Shown piece by piece: positions 7,583 to 15,696 of a stretch of 64,000 nucleotides of DNA. Position numbers and translations under genes: made by a program. The notes under the pieces are model-generated. The model worked only from the letters and a program-made list of their open reading frames with translations. It did no database searches and was not told the origin of the DNA. The DNA is taken from NCBI RefSeq assembly GCF_014905415.1, contig NZ_BNEO01000001.1:372001-436000 (forward strand). Reading direction: 5' to 3'. The DNA is from Virgibacillus salexigens. Lineage in GTDB: Bacteria > Bacillota > Bacilli > Bacillales > Amphibacillaceae. Positions within the stretch are counted from its first letter, which is position 1. Each line of letters begins with the position of its first letter.

Positions 7583-8713
7583 ATGATTCCGTTTAATAAA
7601 CCTTGCGTGATTGGTTCTGAGATACACGCAATTCAACAGGTTATAACCGCTGATAAACTATCTGGGAATGGAGAATTTGGGAAGAAGTGTATGAAGTGGC
7701 TGGAAGAACAGCTAACATGTGAGAAGGCATTACTTACCCCCTCTTGTACTGCCGCACTAGAGTTGACGGCATTACTAACAGATATACAACCAGGTGATGA
7801 AGTAGTCATGCCTTCTTATACATTTGTATCAACGGCGAATGCCTTTGTACTACGTGGCGCTTCCATTCGATTTGTTGATATTGAGCCATCAACAATGAAT
7901 ATTGATCCACAAGCTATCGAAAGAGCGATTACCGAACATACGAAAGCAATTGTGGTTGTTCATTATGCTGGTGTAGGCTGTGATATGGATACCGTTTTAA
8001 CCATAGCAAACAACCATAATTTATGGGTGATTGAAGATGCTGCCCAGGGCTTAATGAGTACGTATAAAGGCGAATCACTAGGTACAATTGGCCACCTAGG
8101 CACGATTAGCTTTCATGATACAAAGAATTATACTTGTGGCGAAGGCGGGGCATTACTGATTAATGACGCTTCCCTTATTGAACGAGCAGAAATGATTCAG
8201 GAAAAGGGAACAAATCGCTCCCAATTTATTCGTGGAGAAATTGACAAATATACGTGGAGGGATGTAGGTTCTTCCTACTTATTAAGTGAATTAAATGCAG
8301 CTTATTTATCCGTACAGTTCCAGCACGCGAACGAAATTAATCAGAATCGACGACACAGTTGGGCTCAATACAACCATGGATTGATGAATTTACAACTAGA
8401 TGGTGCAATTGAATTACCAACCATTCCTAATGTATGCGAACATAATGCACATATGTATTATATTAAATTGGAAAATGAAATGGAAAGAAACCAATTACGA
8501 CAATTTTTAAAGCAAAACCATATTACCGCAGCTACACATTATGTGCCTTTGCACACTGCACATGCTGGCAAACAATTCGGTTTATTTGTTGGAGAGGATA
8601 GGTATACAACAACGGAAAGTGATCGCTTATTGCGGTTACCGCTTTATTATGGAATAGGAGAAGAGGCAATAAATGATGTGGTCAACAAAATACAGCAATA
8701 CTTCCAATCCTAA
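7583..8713 (+). CDS. wecE: dTDP-4-amino-4,6-dideoxygalactose transaminase (WecE/RffA family)
   Basis: 376-residue PLP-dependent sugar aminotransferase of the DegT/DnrJ/EryC1 family, closely resembling enterobacterial WecE along its whole length. It begins MIPFNKP and includes LLTPSCTAALE, GDEVVMPSYTFVSTANAFVL, VVVHYAGVGCDMD, IEDAAQGLMSTYKG and SFHDTKNYTCGEGGA; the PLP lysine is K181. EKGTNRSQFIRGEIDKYTWR and GEDRYTTTESDRLLRLPL are also WecE-like. The expected reaction is glutamate-dependent amination of dTDP-4-keto-6-deoxyglucose to dTDP-4-amino-4,6-dideoxy-D-galactose. A WecE ortholog next to rmlA, rmlB and a WecD-like gene in a Gram-positive implies a dTDP-Fuc4NAc pathway outside enterobacterial common antigen. 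Confidence 0.9.
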   Translation: MIPFNKPCVIGSEIHAIQQVITADKLSGNGEFGKKCMKWLEEQLTCEKALLTPSCTAALELTALLTDIQPGDEVVMPSYTFVSTANAFVLRGASIRFVDIEPSTMNIDPQAIERAITEHTKAIVVVHYAGVGCDMDTVLTIANNHNLWVIEDAAQGLMSTYKGESLGTIGHLGTISFHDTKNYTCGEGGALLINDASLIERAEMIQEKGTNRSQFIRGEIDKYTWRDVGSSYLLSELNAAYLSVQFQHANEINQNRRHSWAQYNHGLMNLQLDGAIELPTIPNVCEHNAHMYYIKLENEMERNQLRQFLKQNHITAATHYVPLHTAHAGKQFGLFVGEDRYTTTESDRLLRLPLYYGIGEEAINDVVNKIQQYFQS

Positions 8714-10373
8714 ACTATGGGTAGGCATTGCTTGTTTCGTCATCATCGCCTACCTCATGCCTTACTTTATATTAGGGGAAGATACTCATATTCGTGTCCA
8801 TGACAATTTAGATTCGAATATTGTATGGTATCAATTACTTGCAGAAAGCGGACAAATTTTTAGTTTAACGGACACAGTACTTCCTAACGCGATTAACGGC
8901 TTACCAAGAAGTGCTCTACCATCTGGATTAGATGCAATGGTTTGGTTATACGCCATTTTTGAACCAATGACGGCATACACGATTGGACAAACCATTATGC
9001 GGTTTACAGCTTTCTTCGGTATGTACTTCTTACTAAAGCATTTTACCTCGTTTGGGAAAGAGATACCAATCATTACGGTTGGGGCCTCGTTAGGCTTTGC
9101 GCTTTTGCCATATTGGCCATCCGGTATGCTATCCATTGCTGGATTACCACTAGCATTATTTCTTTTCCTAACGATTCGGAAATATGGGAAAGCAACACCG
9201 TGGTATTATTGGCTAACGTTACTGGTTATTCCATTTTTATCTAACTTTGTTTTAACCTTCGTTTTCTTTTTAGCCATGATGGGAGTATTTTGGCTTCTCG
9301 ATTGGCTTCGCAGGAAGCACGTGAATTGGCCATTTTTTATTGCAATTGCAGCCATGACAAGTGTTTATGTAATTAAAAACTACCTATTAATTACTTCGAT
9401 GTTTTTTAGTTCTGGGTTTACTTCTCATCGTGATGCGTTAGATTTAGGTCATAATTCTTTCCAGCGAAGTATTGAATTATCATTGGAGAACTTCCTCCAT
9501 GGTCATACCCATGATATGGCACAACATTATTGGATTATTTTTCCGGTTATTGGTATCGCCTTAATTGTTGCTGGTTATCGGAATGTAAAACCAAACTGGC
9601 TTGTCGGGTTATTTTTCTTTAATTTACTGCTTTCTATCTGGTATGCGTTCTGGTATTGGGAAGGTTGGCGTATTGTTAAAGATAACTTTATGATAGCCAA
9701 TACCTTTAACTTTGCACGAATACATTTTTTTGATCCGGCAATCTGGTATATTTGTTTTGCTTTGGCATTGGCTATCTTTTGGAAACATTTACGATTTGGC
9801 AGGGTAATTACCATTATTTTAATAATTGCGCAATGTGGGTTGGTTTTATTTCCGTTAAACGAAGAAACCAAATATAATTTAATTGGAACACCCACATTTA
9901 AGGAATTTTATTCAGAAGATTTATTTGACGACATCCAGTCCTATATTGGTCAAGACCCTAAAGATTATCGAGTGGTAAGCATCGGAATGCATCCGACTAT
10001 CGCTCAATACAACGGGTTCTATACGCTGGATACATACAATAATAGTTTTCCATTATCGTATAAACATACGTTTCGAGAAGTTATCGCAGGTGAGCTCGAT
10101 AAAAACCCATCATTAGAAAATTATTTCGATACGTGGGGTGGCAGATTGTATATGTATGTTGCTGAACATGGCGAGAACTATCTCTATACAAAGCATCGTA
10201 ATGATCCAATTGAACAACTGGATATTAATACGGAAGCATTAAAGGATCTTGGCGGAGATTATATTCTGTCGGCTGTTCCTATTGGTAATGCAGAGGAATT
10301 AAATCTCACGTTAGAGCGTACATTCGAACAATCTGACGCTGCTTGGAAAATCTGGCTTTACCGTGTAGATTAA
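8673..10373 (+). CDS. YkoS-like polytopic membrane protein (DUF6044), putative GT-C-type transferase
   Basis: 566-residue membrane protein with about eleven hydrophobic segments between residues 15 and 395, then a soluble C-terminal domain of about 165 residues. The first extracellular loop has HIRVHDNLDSNIVWYQLL, an acidic-loop pattern shared with YkoS/DUF6044 and reminiscent of YfhO and other GT-C enzymes that use a polyprenyl-phosphate sugar. It overlaps wecE by 41 bases, with AGAAGAGG before ATG-ATG at 8673. As last gene of the operon it is the likely outer-face transferase putting the sugar on a wall or lipoteichoic polymer. Family recognition is from remembered sequence; the transferase activity is inferred. 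Confidence 0.75.
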   Translation: MMWSTKYSNTSNPKLWVGIACFVIIAYLMPYFILGEDTHIRVHDNLDSNIVWYQLLAESGQIFSLTDTVLPNAINGLPRSALPSGLDAMVWLYAIFEPMTAYTIGQTIMRFTAFFGMYFLLKHFTSFGKEIPIITVGASLGFALLPYWPSGMLSIAGLPLALFLFLTIRKYGKATPWYYWLTLLVIPFLSNFVLTFVFFLAMMGVFWLLDWLRRKHVNWPFFIAIAAMTSVYVIKNYLLITSMFFSSGFTSHRDALDLGHNSFQRSIELSLENFLHGHTHDMAQHYWIIFPVIGIALIVAGYRNVKPNWLVGLFFFNLLLSIWYAFWYWEGWRIVKDNFMIANTFNFARIHFFDPAIWYICFALALAIFWKHLRFGRVITIILIIAQCGLVLFPLNEETKYNLIGTPTFKEFYSEDLFDDIQSYIGQDPKDYRVVSIGMHPTIAQYNGFYTLDTYNNSFPLSYKHTFREVIAGELDKNPSLENYFDTWGGRLYMYVAEHGENYLYTKHRNDPIEQLDINTEALKDLGGDYILSAVPIGNAEELNLTLERTFEQSDAAWKIWLYRVD

Positions 10374-10376
10374 TGG

Positions 10377-10407
10377 AATCGCGCGAGTCAATAAGACTTG
10401 CGCGATT
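10377..10407. terminator. Bidirectional terminator between convergent genes
   Basis: AATCGCGCGAGTC (10377-10389) pairs with GACTTGCGCGATT (10395-10407) around a five-base loop. It sits between the end of the glycosylation operon and the end of the convergent regulator gene. Confidence 0.75.
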
Positions 10408-10418
10408 GTTGTATAAAA

Positions 10419-11543
10419 TCAGACACCTGAATCATCCTTAACAGCACAGCTACTCGTAGTGGGCCCAATGATTAACTTTGCTGGAATACGTTCATTTACA
10501 ATTTGACTTTCCCCGCTATACATCGCTAATAACCGTTGGGTGGCAAGTTTTCCTAGTTCATTTTCATTCTGTTTCAAATGTGTGAAGTTCCATTCAATCG
10601 TATTCCATGGTGGACTATCAAAACAAATAATGGACATATCATTAGGTACCTCTATGCTTAATTCTGTTAAGGCGACTTTTGCTAATACTGCTATTTTATA
10701 TTCTAAAGCAAACAATGCCGTTATATCCTGATGTTTTCGAATAAAATGTTTAATAACCTTAATATCTTCTTCCTTCGCTGCCAGTGGTGTTGGCAACGTA
10801 CTTTTTAAATCATAACACCATATTTTTCGATTAACACGTAACTGTTTTTCTGAAAAAGCTTCGACAATTCCATGTAACCTGTCATCTATAGTAGTTGTCT
10901 TAAAATAATATGGCATTAGAACACCAATTTCTTGATGCCCTTTATTAATTAAATAGTCTATCCCTTTTTTAGCCGCTGCTTTATTATCCGTTGATACAGA
11001 ATTAGCAGCTATCCCCTTAAATGATCTATCAATCAAAATGAATGGGAATTTATTTATAACCATTTTCAAGATTTCTGAACTATAATGTTCAGCTTTAGCT
11101 GGAAATACTATTAAACCTTCGATCCCATCGTCTAATAATTCTTTAACTAGCTTCTCCTCATTTTCCGGAATGCCAAATGAACATTTTAATATAAAATGAC
11201 ATTTATCCCTCGATCCTTCTACAATTGATGTAATAAGGCCACTACCAAAACTGTCATCAAAAGCAGTTACGATTAAACCAAATAACGGTTTGCCCTCACT
11301 TTCAGCATGTGAACTTCTAGTTTCCATCTGATTGGAATCTTTAACGAAAGAGCCTCTTCCTCTTTTTCGGTAGATAAAACCTTCTTCCGCTAACTTCTCT
11401 AACGCTTTTTTACTAGTGATTCTACTAACTTGAAATGTAGTTGCTAGCTCTTTTTCCGATGGTACTTGATCTCCAGTTTTATATCGTTCGGATACAATAT
11501 CTTTTTTAAGAGATTCATAAACTTGTTCATATAATGGTTTCAT
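10419..11543 (-). CDS. GntR-HTH / LacI-type sugar-binding transcriptional regulator (AraR architecture)
   Basis: 374-residue regulator. Residues 1-70 form a GntR winged helix (MKPLYEQVYESLKKDI, GDQVPSEKELATTFQVSR, KLAEEGFIYRKRGRGSFV). Residues 85-365 form a LacI-type periplasmic-binding-protein fold (PLFGLIVTAFDDS, GIEGLIVFPAK, PFILIDRSF, SVSTDNKAAAKKGIDYLI, CFDSPPWNTIEWNFTHLKQ). This is the domain order of AraR. The gene follows the sugar ABC operon in the same direction, so it probably senses the imported sugar and represses that operon. GAGGTG lies five bases before the ATG. The effector cannot be told from the sequence; no arabinose genes are present here. Confidence 0.88.
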   Translation of the reverse strand: MKPLYEQVYESLKKDIVSERYKTGDQVPSEKELATTFQVSRITSKKALEKLAEEGFIYRKRGRGSFVKDSNQMETRSSHAESEGKPLFGLIVTAFDDSFGSGLITSIVEGSRDKCHFILKCSFGIPENEEKLVKELLDDGIEGLIVFPAKAEHYSSEILKMVINKFPFILIDRSFKGIAANSVSTDNKAAAKKGIDYLINKGHQEIGVLMPYYFKTTTIDDRLHGIVEAFSEKQLRVNRKIWCYDLKSTLPTPLAAKEEDIKVIKHFIRKHQDITALFALEYKIAVLAKVALTELSIEVPNDMSIICFDSPPWNTIEWNFTHLKQNENELGKLATQRLLAMYSGESQIVNERIPAKLIIGPTTSSCAVKDDSGV

Positions 11544-11604
11544 TTGTTCACCTCAACTAATAATTGTCCACATATATAACCGTTTCCTCATCGAAATAAA
11601 ATAT

Positions 11605-11622
11605 CCTCCACTACAGTGGAGG
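11605..11622 (-). terminator. Terminator after the sugar ABC permease gene
   Basis: CCTCCAC (11605-11611) pairs with GTGGAGG (11616-11622) around TACA. On the minus strand it is followed by ATATTTTATTT. It separates the importer operon from the regulator gene. Confidence 0.6.
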
Positions 11623-11723
11623 TATGTTTAATTAAATGAAATGATTTGATTGATTATACTCAAGTTCCTCCCTAGGAAAGAAATGTTTATTTCATCCTAT
11701 GTTTCTAAATCGACTTGTATTGA

Positions 11724-12548
11724 TTATCCTTTTGTCGCCCCGCCTAAGCTGAAGCCTTGAGACATAAATCGCTGGGAAAACAGATAAAGAACAACTGCAG
11801 GCATGGTATATATAACAGAGAAGGCGGCTAACTTCCCATATTCCACCATTCCATAAGTTCCAAAGAATTGATAGATCGTTACAGAAGCAGGAAATTTATC
11901 TGGAGTTTGAATCAAAATGTACGGCACAAAGAAGTTTCCCCAACTCATTGAAAATGTAAAAATGGCGACAGTACAAATTCCTGGTATCATTAACGGGGCT
12001 ACTACTTTCCTAACCCCTTTCCATATAGAAGCACCATCCACCCATGCGGATTCTTCTAAATTAATTGGAACGGAATCCATAAAATTTTTTAACATCCAAA
12101 TGCTATAAGGCAGACCTGAGGCAGTTAAGAATAACATGGTTCCAAATAAGGAGTCTTGTAGATTCAAAAAAACAAATAATTGATAAACTGGCACCATTAC
12201 TGCTGTTATTGGTAATGAAGTCATAAATAAGATCGTATACATAAATGGCTTCTTATACTTTTGTGTATACCGAGATAATGGATAAGCAGCTAATACGCCT
12301 ACAACAACAACTAATATAGATTGGCCTAATGATAATCCTAAGCCAATCATAAAAGAACGAATATTTGCTGGGTCTGATAATATAGAAGTGTAATTGGTAA
12401 ATGTTATTTTATCTGGTAATGTTAAAGCTTGTTGTGCATTTTCATCAATAGAAGCGAAAATAACCCATAATAGCGGAAGAAGGAAACAAACCCCTATAAC
12501 AGATAAAATTATATAAGGAACGGCTACTTCCAGTTTTATCTTTTTCAT
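11724..12548 (-). CDS. Carbohydrate ABC transporter permease (MalG/AraQ type)
   Basis: 274-residue inner-membrane permease with six predicted helices, the first at about 10-30. The binding-protein-dependent transport signature (EAA loop) reads LEESAWVDGASIWKGVRKVVAPLM near residues 185-208, which docks the ATPase. AAGGAGG precedes the ATG. It lies 12 bases after the partner permease gene. No ATP-binding subunit is encoded in the operon, so a shared MsmX-type ATPase elsewhere must energise it, as is common for CUT1 importers in Bacillus. Confidence 0.93.
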   Translation of the reverse strand: MKKIKLEVAVPYIILSVIGVCFLLPLLWVIFASIDENAQQALTLPDKITFTNYTSILSDPANIRSFMIGLGLSLGQSILVVVVGVLAAYPLSRYTQKYKKPFMYTILFMTSLPITAVMVPVYQLFVFLNLQDSLFGTMLFLTASGLPYSIWMLKNFMDSVPINLEESAWVDGASIWKGVRKVVAPLMIPGICTVAIFTFSMSWGNFFVPYILIQTPDKFPASVTIYQFFGTYGMVEYGKLAAFSVIYTMPAVVLYLFSQRFMSQGFSLGGATKG

Positions 12549-12560
12549 GTTTATCCCTCC

Positions 12561-13472
12561 TTATATCTGAACTTTCATAGATCGGATATAAAATAAGCTT
12601 GCGATTATTCCAATTACAAGTAAGACTAGTGAGATAGCCGTACCATATCCTAATTGATAATTAACAAATGCTTGATTATACATAAAGATCGGTAATGTTT
12701 GAGTCGAGGTTCCTGGTCCTCCTCCAGTCATCGTGTAAATTAACGTAAATACACCAAGCGTTTGAAGGGTAACTAAGATCATGTTTGTTACAATCGTTCC
12801 TTTTACAATTGGGAGGACAATTTTAGTCAAAACTTTTATCTTTGACGCTCCATCGATACGTGCAGCCTCCTCTAATTCTGTTGGAACATCATCTAAGGAT
12901 GCTTGAAACACCATCATGGAAAATGCGGTTCCATGCCAAATATTTGCAATACAAACACTTATCATGGGGAATGTATATAGCCAAGTAACTGCACTTAGAC
13001 CAATTGCGTTTAATATCATATTCAATGTGCCGCTATCATTCAAAAATGCAACCCAACAAAATGCCACTACAATTTCAGGGGTTACCCACCCAGCGATAAT
13101 GATAATACCGATAATTCTTCTAAATGATTGCTTTCTCCCCTTCATTAGAAGTGCCAACAGAAATCCTAATACTTGCTGACCTATAATTGCTGATAAGAAT
13201 AGGAAGACAATAGTTTTTAAAACGCTTATTCTAAAATTCGCATCATCAAACATTGCAGCAAAGTTTTGAAAGCCTACAAAATCTATGTTCTGTGCCTGTG
13301 TTCCAGTTAAAGCAAGATTCGTAAATGAAAAAAACACGGTTAACAAAATCGGACCTACAAAGAAAAGTAATAATAATAACCAAGAAGGAAGTAAGAATAC
13401 GATGGAACGCAGGGCCTGTGGTTTTTTAAGTCTCCCTTCTTTCGTAACATAGTTAGATGCATTCATATTCAA
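12561..13472 (-). CDS. Carbohydrate ABC transporter permease (MalF/AraP type)
   Basis: 303-residue CUT1 permease with six membrane helices (first at about 23-48) and the EAA loop LEEAARIDGASKIKVLTKIVLPIV near 200-223. The frame opens at TTG 13472, six bases after AAGGG; an ATG two codons later is an alternative. It follows the binding-protein gene after a 77-base gap containing a strong hairpin, so it may be expressed below the binding protein. It pairs with the downstream AraQ-type permease. Confidence 0.92.
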   Translation of the reverse strand: MNMNASNYVTKEGRLKKPQALRSIVFLLPSWLLLLLFFVGPILLTVFFSFTNLALTGTQAQNIDFVGFQNFAAMFDDANFRISVLKTIVFLFLSAIIGQQVLGFLLALLMKGRKQSFRRIIGIIIIAGWVTPEIVVAFCWVAFLNDSGTLNMILNAIGLSAVTWLYTFPMISVCIANIWHGTAFSMMVFQASLDDVPTELEEAARIDGASKIKVLTKIVLPIVKGTIVTNMILVTLQTLGVFTLIYTMTGGGPGTSTQTLPIFMYNQAFVNYQLGYGTAISLVLLVIGIIASLFYIRSMKVQI

Positions 13473-13511
13473 GCCTAACCCTTCTCTCCAAATCTTATTT
13501 TGCTTATATTA

Positions 13512-13544
13512 AAAGCTTCCTCCCGCGCTATAGAAGGAAGCTTT
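13512..13544 (-). terminator. Intercistronic hairpin between binding-protein and permease genes
   Basis: AAAGCTTCCT (13512-13521) pairs with AGGAAGCTTT (13535-13544), loop 13 bases, followed on the minus strand by TTAATATAAG. This placement usually stabilises binding-protein mRNA and lowers readthrough into the permeases. Confidence 0.65.
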
Positions 13545-13549
13545 AAAAT

Positions 13550-14911
13550 CTATCTCTCTGTGACATTGTCCTTCCCAACAATTTTTGTAACTTCTTTTTT
13601 ATACATCTCTGCCGCTTCCTCAGGCGTAATTCTATCAGTCACTACATCTTCTACCAATGATTGAATTACTGTTGATACATTAGGATATTTATCAACAGCA
13701 GGGCGAAAATTGGTATGTTGAAGAAATTCTGTAGCTTCTTCAAACATTTCTATCTCCAAATAAGATTTTTCTTTAGCGACATCCTCTCTTGGAGTTAGGT
13801 TTCTATCGATTAATTGAAGCTTCAAATTATTTTCTTTTGTTGATGCCATTTTAATAAATTCCCAAGCCATATCTTTATTATCTGAATTTGCTGGTATAGA
13901 TAATGCCCATCCGCCAGACATTGACGTCGTACCTGGAGATTGACCATTCTCTGTTGGCATAGCAGCAAAACCTAATGTTTCAAATGCTTCAGGCCATGGA
14001 GCAGGTCCACTTTCATGCCATGTACCTGCCTGCCATATTCCATCAAGACCTATTGCTAGATTCCCATTTGGCATTAATTCTTGATAGGCAATACTACTAC
14101 CTTGCCCATTTAACACTTGAGAAAGATCTGGACCTAGATCTTGTTCGTAAACCTTATCAATAAATTTGAATGTATTTAATAATCCATTACTCTTTACAAT
14201 CCATTTTTTATTTTCACTATCATATAATGGATCGCCTGTTCCATAGAGCAGCATTTCAAATGTTTGCATGGATGTTGCTTCACCGGTAGCCTTTCCAGAA
14301 TTCATCCAAATTGGAACTACTTCACCTGACCCTTTTTCTTTTATTGCTGTTGCAGCATCTAAAATATCTGACCAGGATTTTGGTTCCCACGGGATAGAAA
14401 TACCAGCCTGCTTTAATAATTCCTTGTTATACCATAATCCCCTAGAATCCGTATTATAAGGGACACCATAAATCTTTCCATCTTCAGCAATCACGCCGTC
14501 TTTTACATTTTCGGTAAAATTATCCCATTCTCCCCACTTCTCAATACGACTATCCAATGGCTCAAGATAACCGGCACTTGCATCAGAATTAACCATAAAT
14601 GTATCTTCCGTCACAATATCTGGAGCAGCGTCTTTTGATTGTAACAGTAAAGATACTTTAGCAAAATAATCCCCTTCACTAACTTCTAACGGGGCTAAAT
14701 TCACCGTCACATCTGGATATTTTTCATTAAATTGAGGTATTATTTCGTTATTTAACCAATGTATTAACCCACTATTCGTACCGCCACCTGAGCGAAATGT
14801 AATACGAAGTTCATTATCTGAATCCGTATTATCTTCATTGGAACATGCAGCAATTAAAAGTAAGCAAACAAGCAGACAGCCATATCCAAGTATCCTATAC
14901 CACTTTCTCAT
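13550..14911 (-). CDS. Carbohydrate ABC transporter substrate-binding lipoprotein
   Basis: 453-residue extracellular solute-binding protein (family 1). I place the start at ATG 14911, just after AAGGGGGAT; the longer frame to 15001 is not preceded by a ribosome site. The signal peptide is MRKWYRILGYGCLLVCLLLI with lipobox AAC, the lipid-modified cysteine being residue 23. The mature part has the LRITFRSGGG opening, VTVNLAPLE, GVPYNTDSRGLWYNKELL and GWALSIPANSDNKDMAWEFI segments of CUT1 binding proteins. It heads the importer operon under a cre-like site. The substrate is unknown; no glycosidase is co-encoded. Confidence 0.92.
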   Translation of the reverse strand: MRKWYRILGYGCLLVCLLLIAACSNEDNTDSDNELRITFRSGGGTNSGLIHWLNNEIIPQFNEKYPDVTVNLAPLEVSEGDYFAKVSLLLQSKDAAPDIVTEDTFMVNSDASAGYLEPLDSRIEKWGEWDNFTENVKDGVIAEDGKIYGVPYNTDSRGLWYNKELLKQAGISIPWEPKSWSDILDAATAIKEKGSGEVVPIWMNSGKATGEATSMQTFEMLLYGTGDPLYDSENKKWIVKSNGLLNTFKFIDKVYEQDLGPDLSQVLNGQGSSIAYQELMPNGNLAIGLDGIWQAGTWHESGPAPWPEAFETLGFAAMPTENGQSPGTTSMSGGWALSIPANSDNKDMAWEFIKMASTKENNLKLQLIDRNLTPREDVAKEKSYLEIEMFEEATEFLQHTNFRPAVDKYPNVSTVIQSLVEDVVTDRITPEEAAEMYKKEVTKIVGKDNVTER

Positions 14912-14934
14912 AAAATCCCCCTTAAAGCCTATTC

Positions 14935-14948
14935 GGTAAACGTTTTCA
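14935..14948 (-). promoter_or_regulatory. cre-like CcpA site upstream of the sugar importer
   Basis: The minus strand reads TGAAAACGTTTACC, matching the cre consensus TGWNANCGNTNWCA except the last base. It lies 24-37 bases before the ATG, where bound CcpA would block transcription of the operon. Confidence 0.6.
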
Positions 14949-15049
14949 TTTAAGTGGAATAATTGATATATCAACTCCTTTAAATGATATATGAATAACA
15001 TATTATATATATATTATTAGTACTGGCGAAAATGAATCAATTTAAAATT

Positions 15050-15088
15050 ATCCAAAAAAAAAGACCACATTTAGGTCCGCAAAAGGAT
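15050..15088 (-). terminator. Terminator after the 151-residue anchored protein gene
   Basis: On the minus strand GGACC pairs with GGTCT and is followed by nine T residues. An outer arm (AATTATCC/GGATAATT) encloses the whole. Confidence 0.65.
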
Positions 15089-15124
15089 AATTATTTATTG
15101 AACGTTAAAACGAACTGGTTAGGG

Positions 15125-15580
15125 CTAACTGTCCATATTTTCATAATCCCATAATAGCTTCCATTCTCCTTCTACTTCAGTCATATACACATCTTGTATC
15201 AATGTAGAGTTTCCATATTTCCCGTTAAAATGTTGCGAAACGGTAATGCGATAAACGGTGGGAATTGGTTCTTTATCAACAGCAGGTAACCAATTTTTTA
15301 TTTCTTCTACGTCTTCGAAACTATATGTAAAATGCAGAACGCCAAAGTAGTTCATAATCACATCTGAACGATCTTGAATGTACGTTCCTTTTGGGAATTT
15401 TTCTTTCATTAATGGATGCAACATTTCCCATGACTCGGCAAAGGCACCGCTTTGTTCATAAGCATAAAATTCCTCTGCTGCTCCCTCTGCTTGATTTTCT
15501 GGTGATACTAGAACGATAAAATAAATAATGCCAGTAGCAAGGGTAGCCAGAATAATTAATGGAAGAAGTAATTTTTTCAA
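15125..15580 (-). CDS. Membrane-anchored extracytoplasmic protein of unknown function (NTF2-like)
   Basis: About 151 residues: an N-terminal hydrophobic segment (LLLPLIILATLATGIIYFIVL) and then a soluble domain that begins AAEEFYAYEQSGAFAESWEMLHP and ends with TEVEGEWKLLWDYENM. The opening helix followed by a strand-rich part ending in a Trp-rich strand resembles the NTF2-like stress/anchor proteins of Bacilli. An ATG at 15589 directly abuts AAAGGAG and so cannot be served by it; the TTG three codons later (15580) has the right spacing and is chosen. It lies alone between two terminators. No function can be assigned. Confidence 0.75.
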   Translation of the reverse strand: MKKLLLPLIILATLATGIIYFIVLVSPENQAEGAAEEFYAYEQSGAFAESWEMLHPLMKEKFPKGTYIQDRSDVIMNYFGVLHFTYSFEDVEEIKNWLPAVDKEPIPTVYRITVSQHFNGKYGNSTLIQDVYMTEVEGEWKLLWDYENMDS

Positions 15581-15657
15581 CCGTCCCATCTCCTTTTTAT
15601 CTCTGCTATCATCTTATTCTAGCTAGTCTCAAATTATTATAGAATCTCTGGCAAATA

Positions 15658-15690
15658 AAAAGCTGTTACATCTACTGTAACAGCTTTTTC
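15658..15690 (-). terminator. Terminator after the secreted hydrolase gene
   Basis: AAAAGCTGTTACA pairs perfectly with TGTAACAGCTTTT around TCTAC; symmetric A and T runs make it usable on either strand. Confidence 0.85.
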
Positions 15691-15696
15691 TATTCG

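Noticed and set aside
14955-14975. TTGATATATCAA-like palindrome upstream of the sugar-binding protein gene as the regulator's operator
   Set aside because: AT-rich palindromes are expected by chance here and no second copy was found at the regulator gene.
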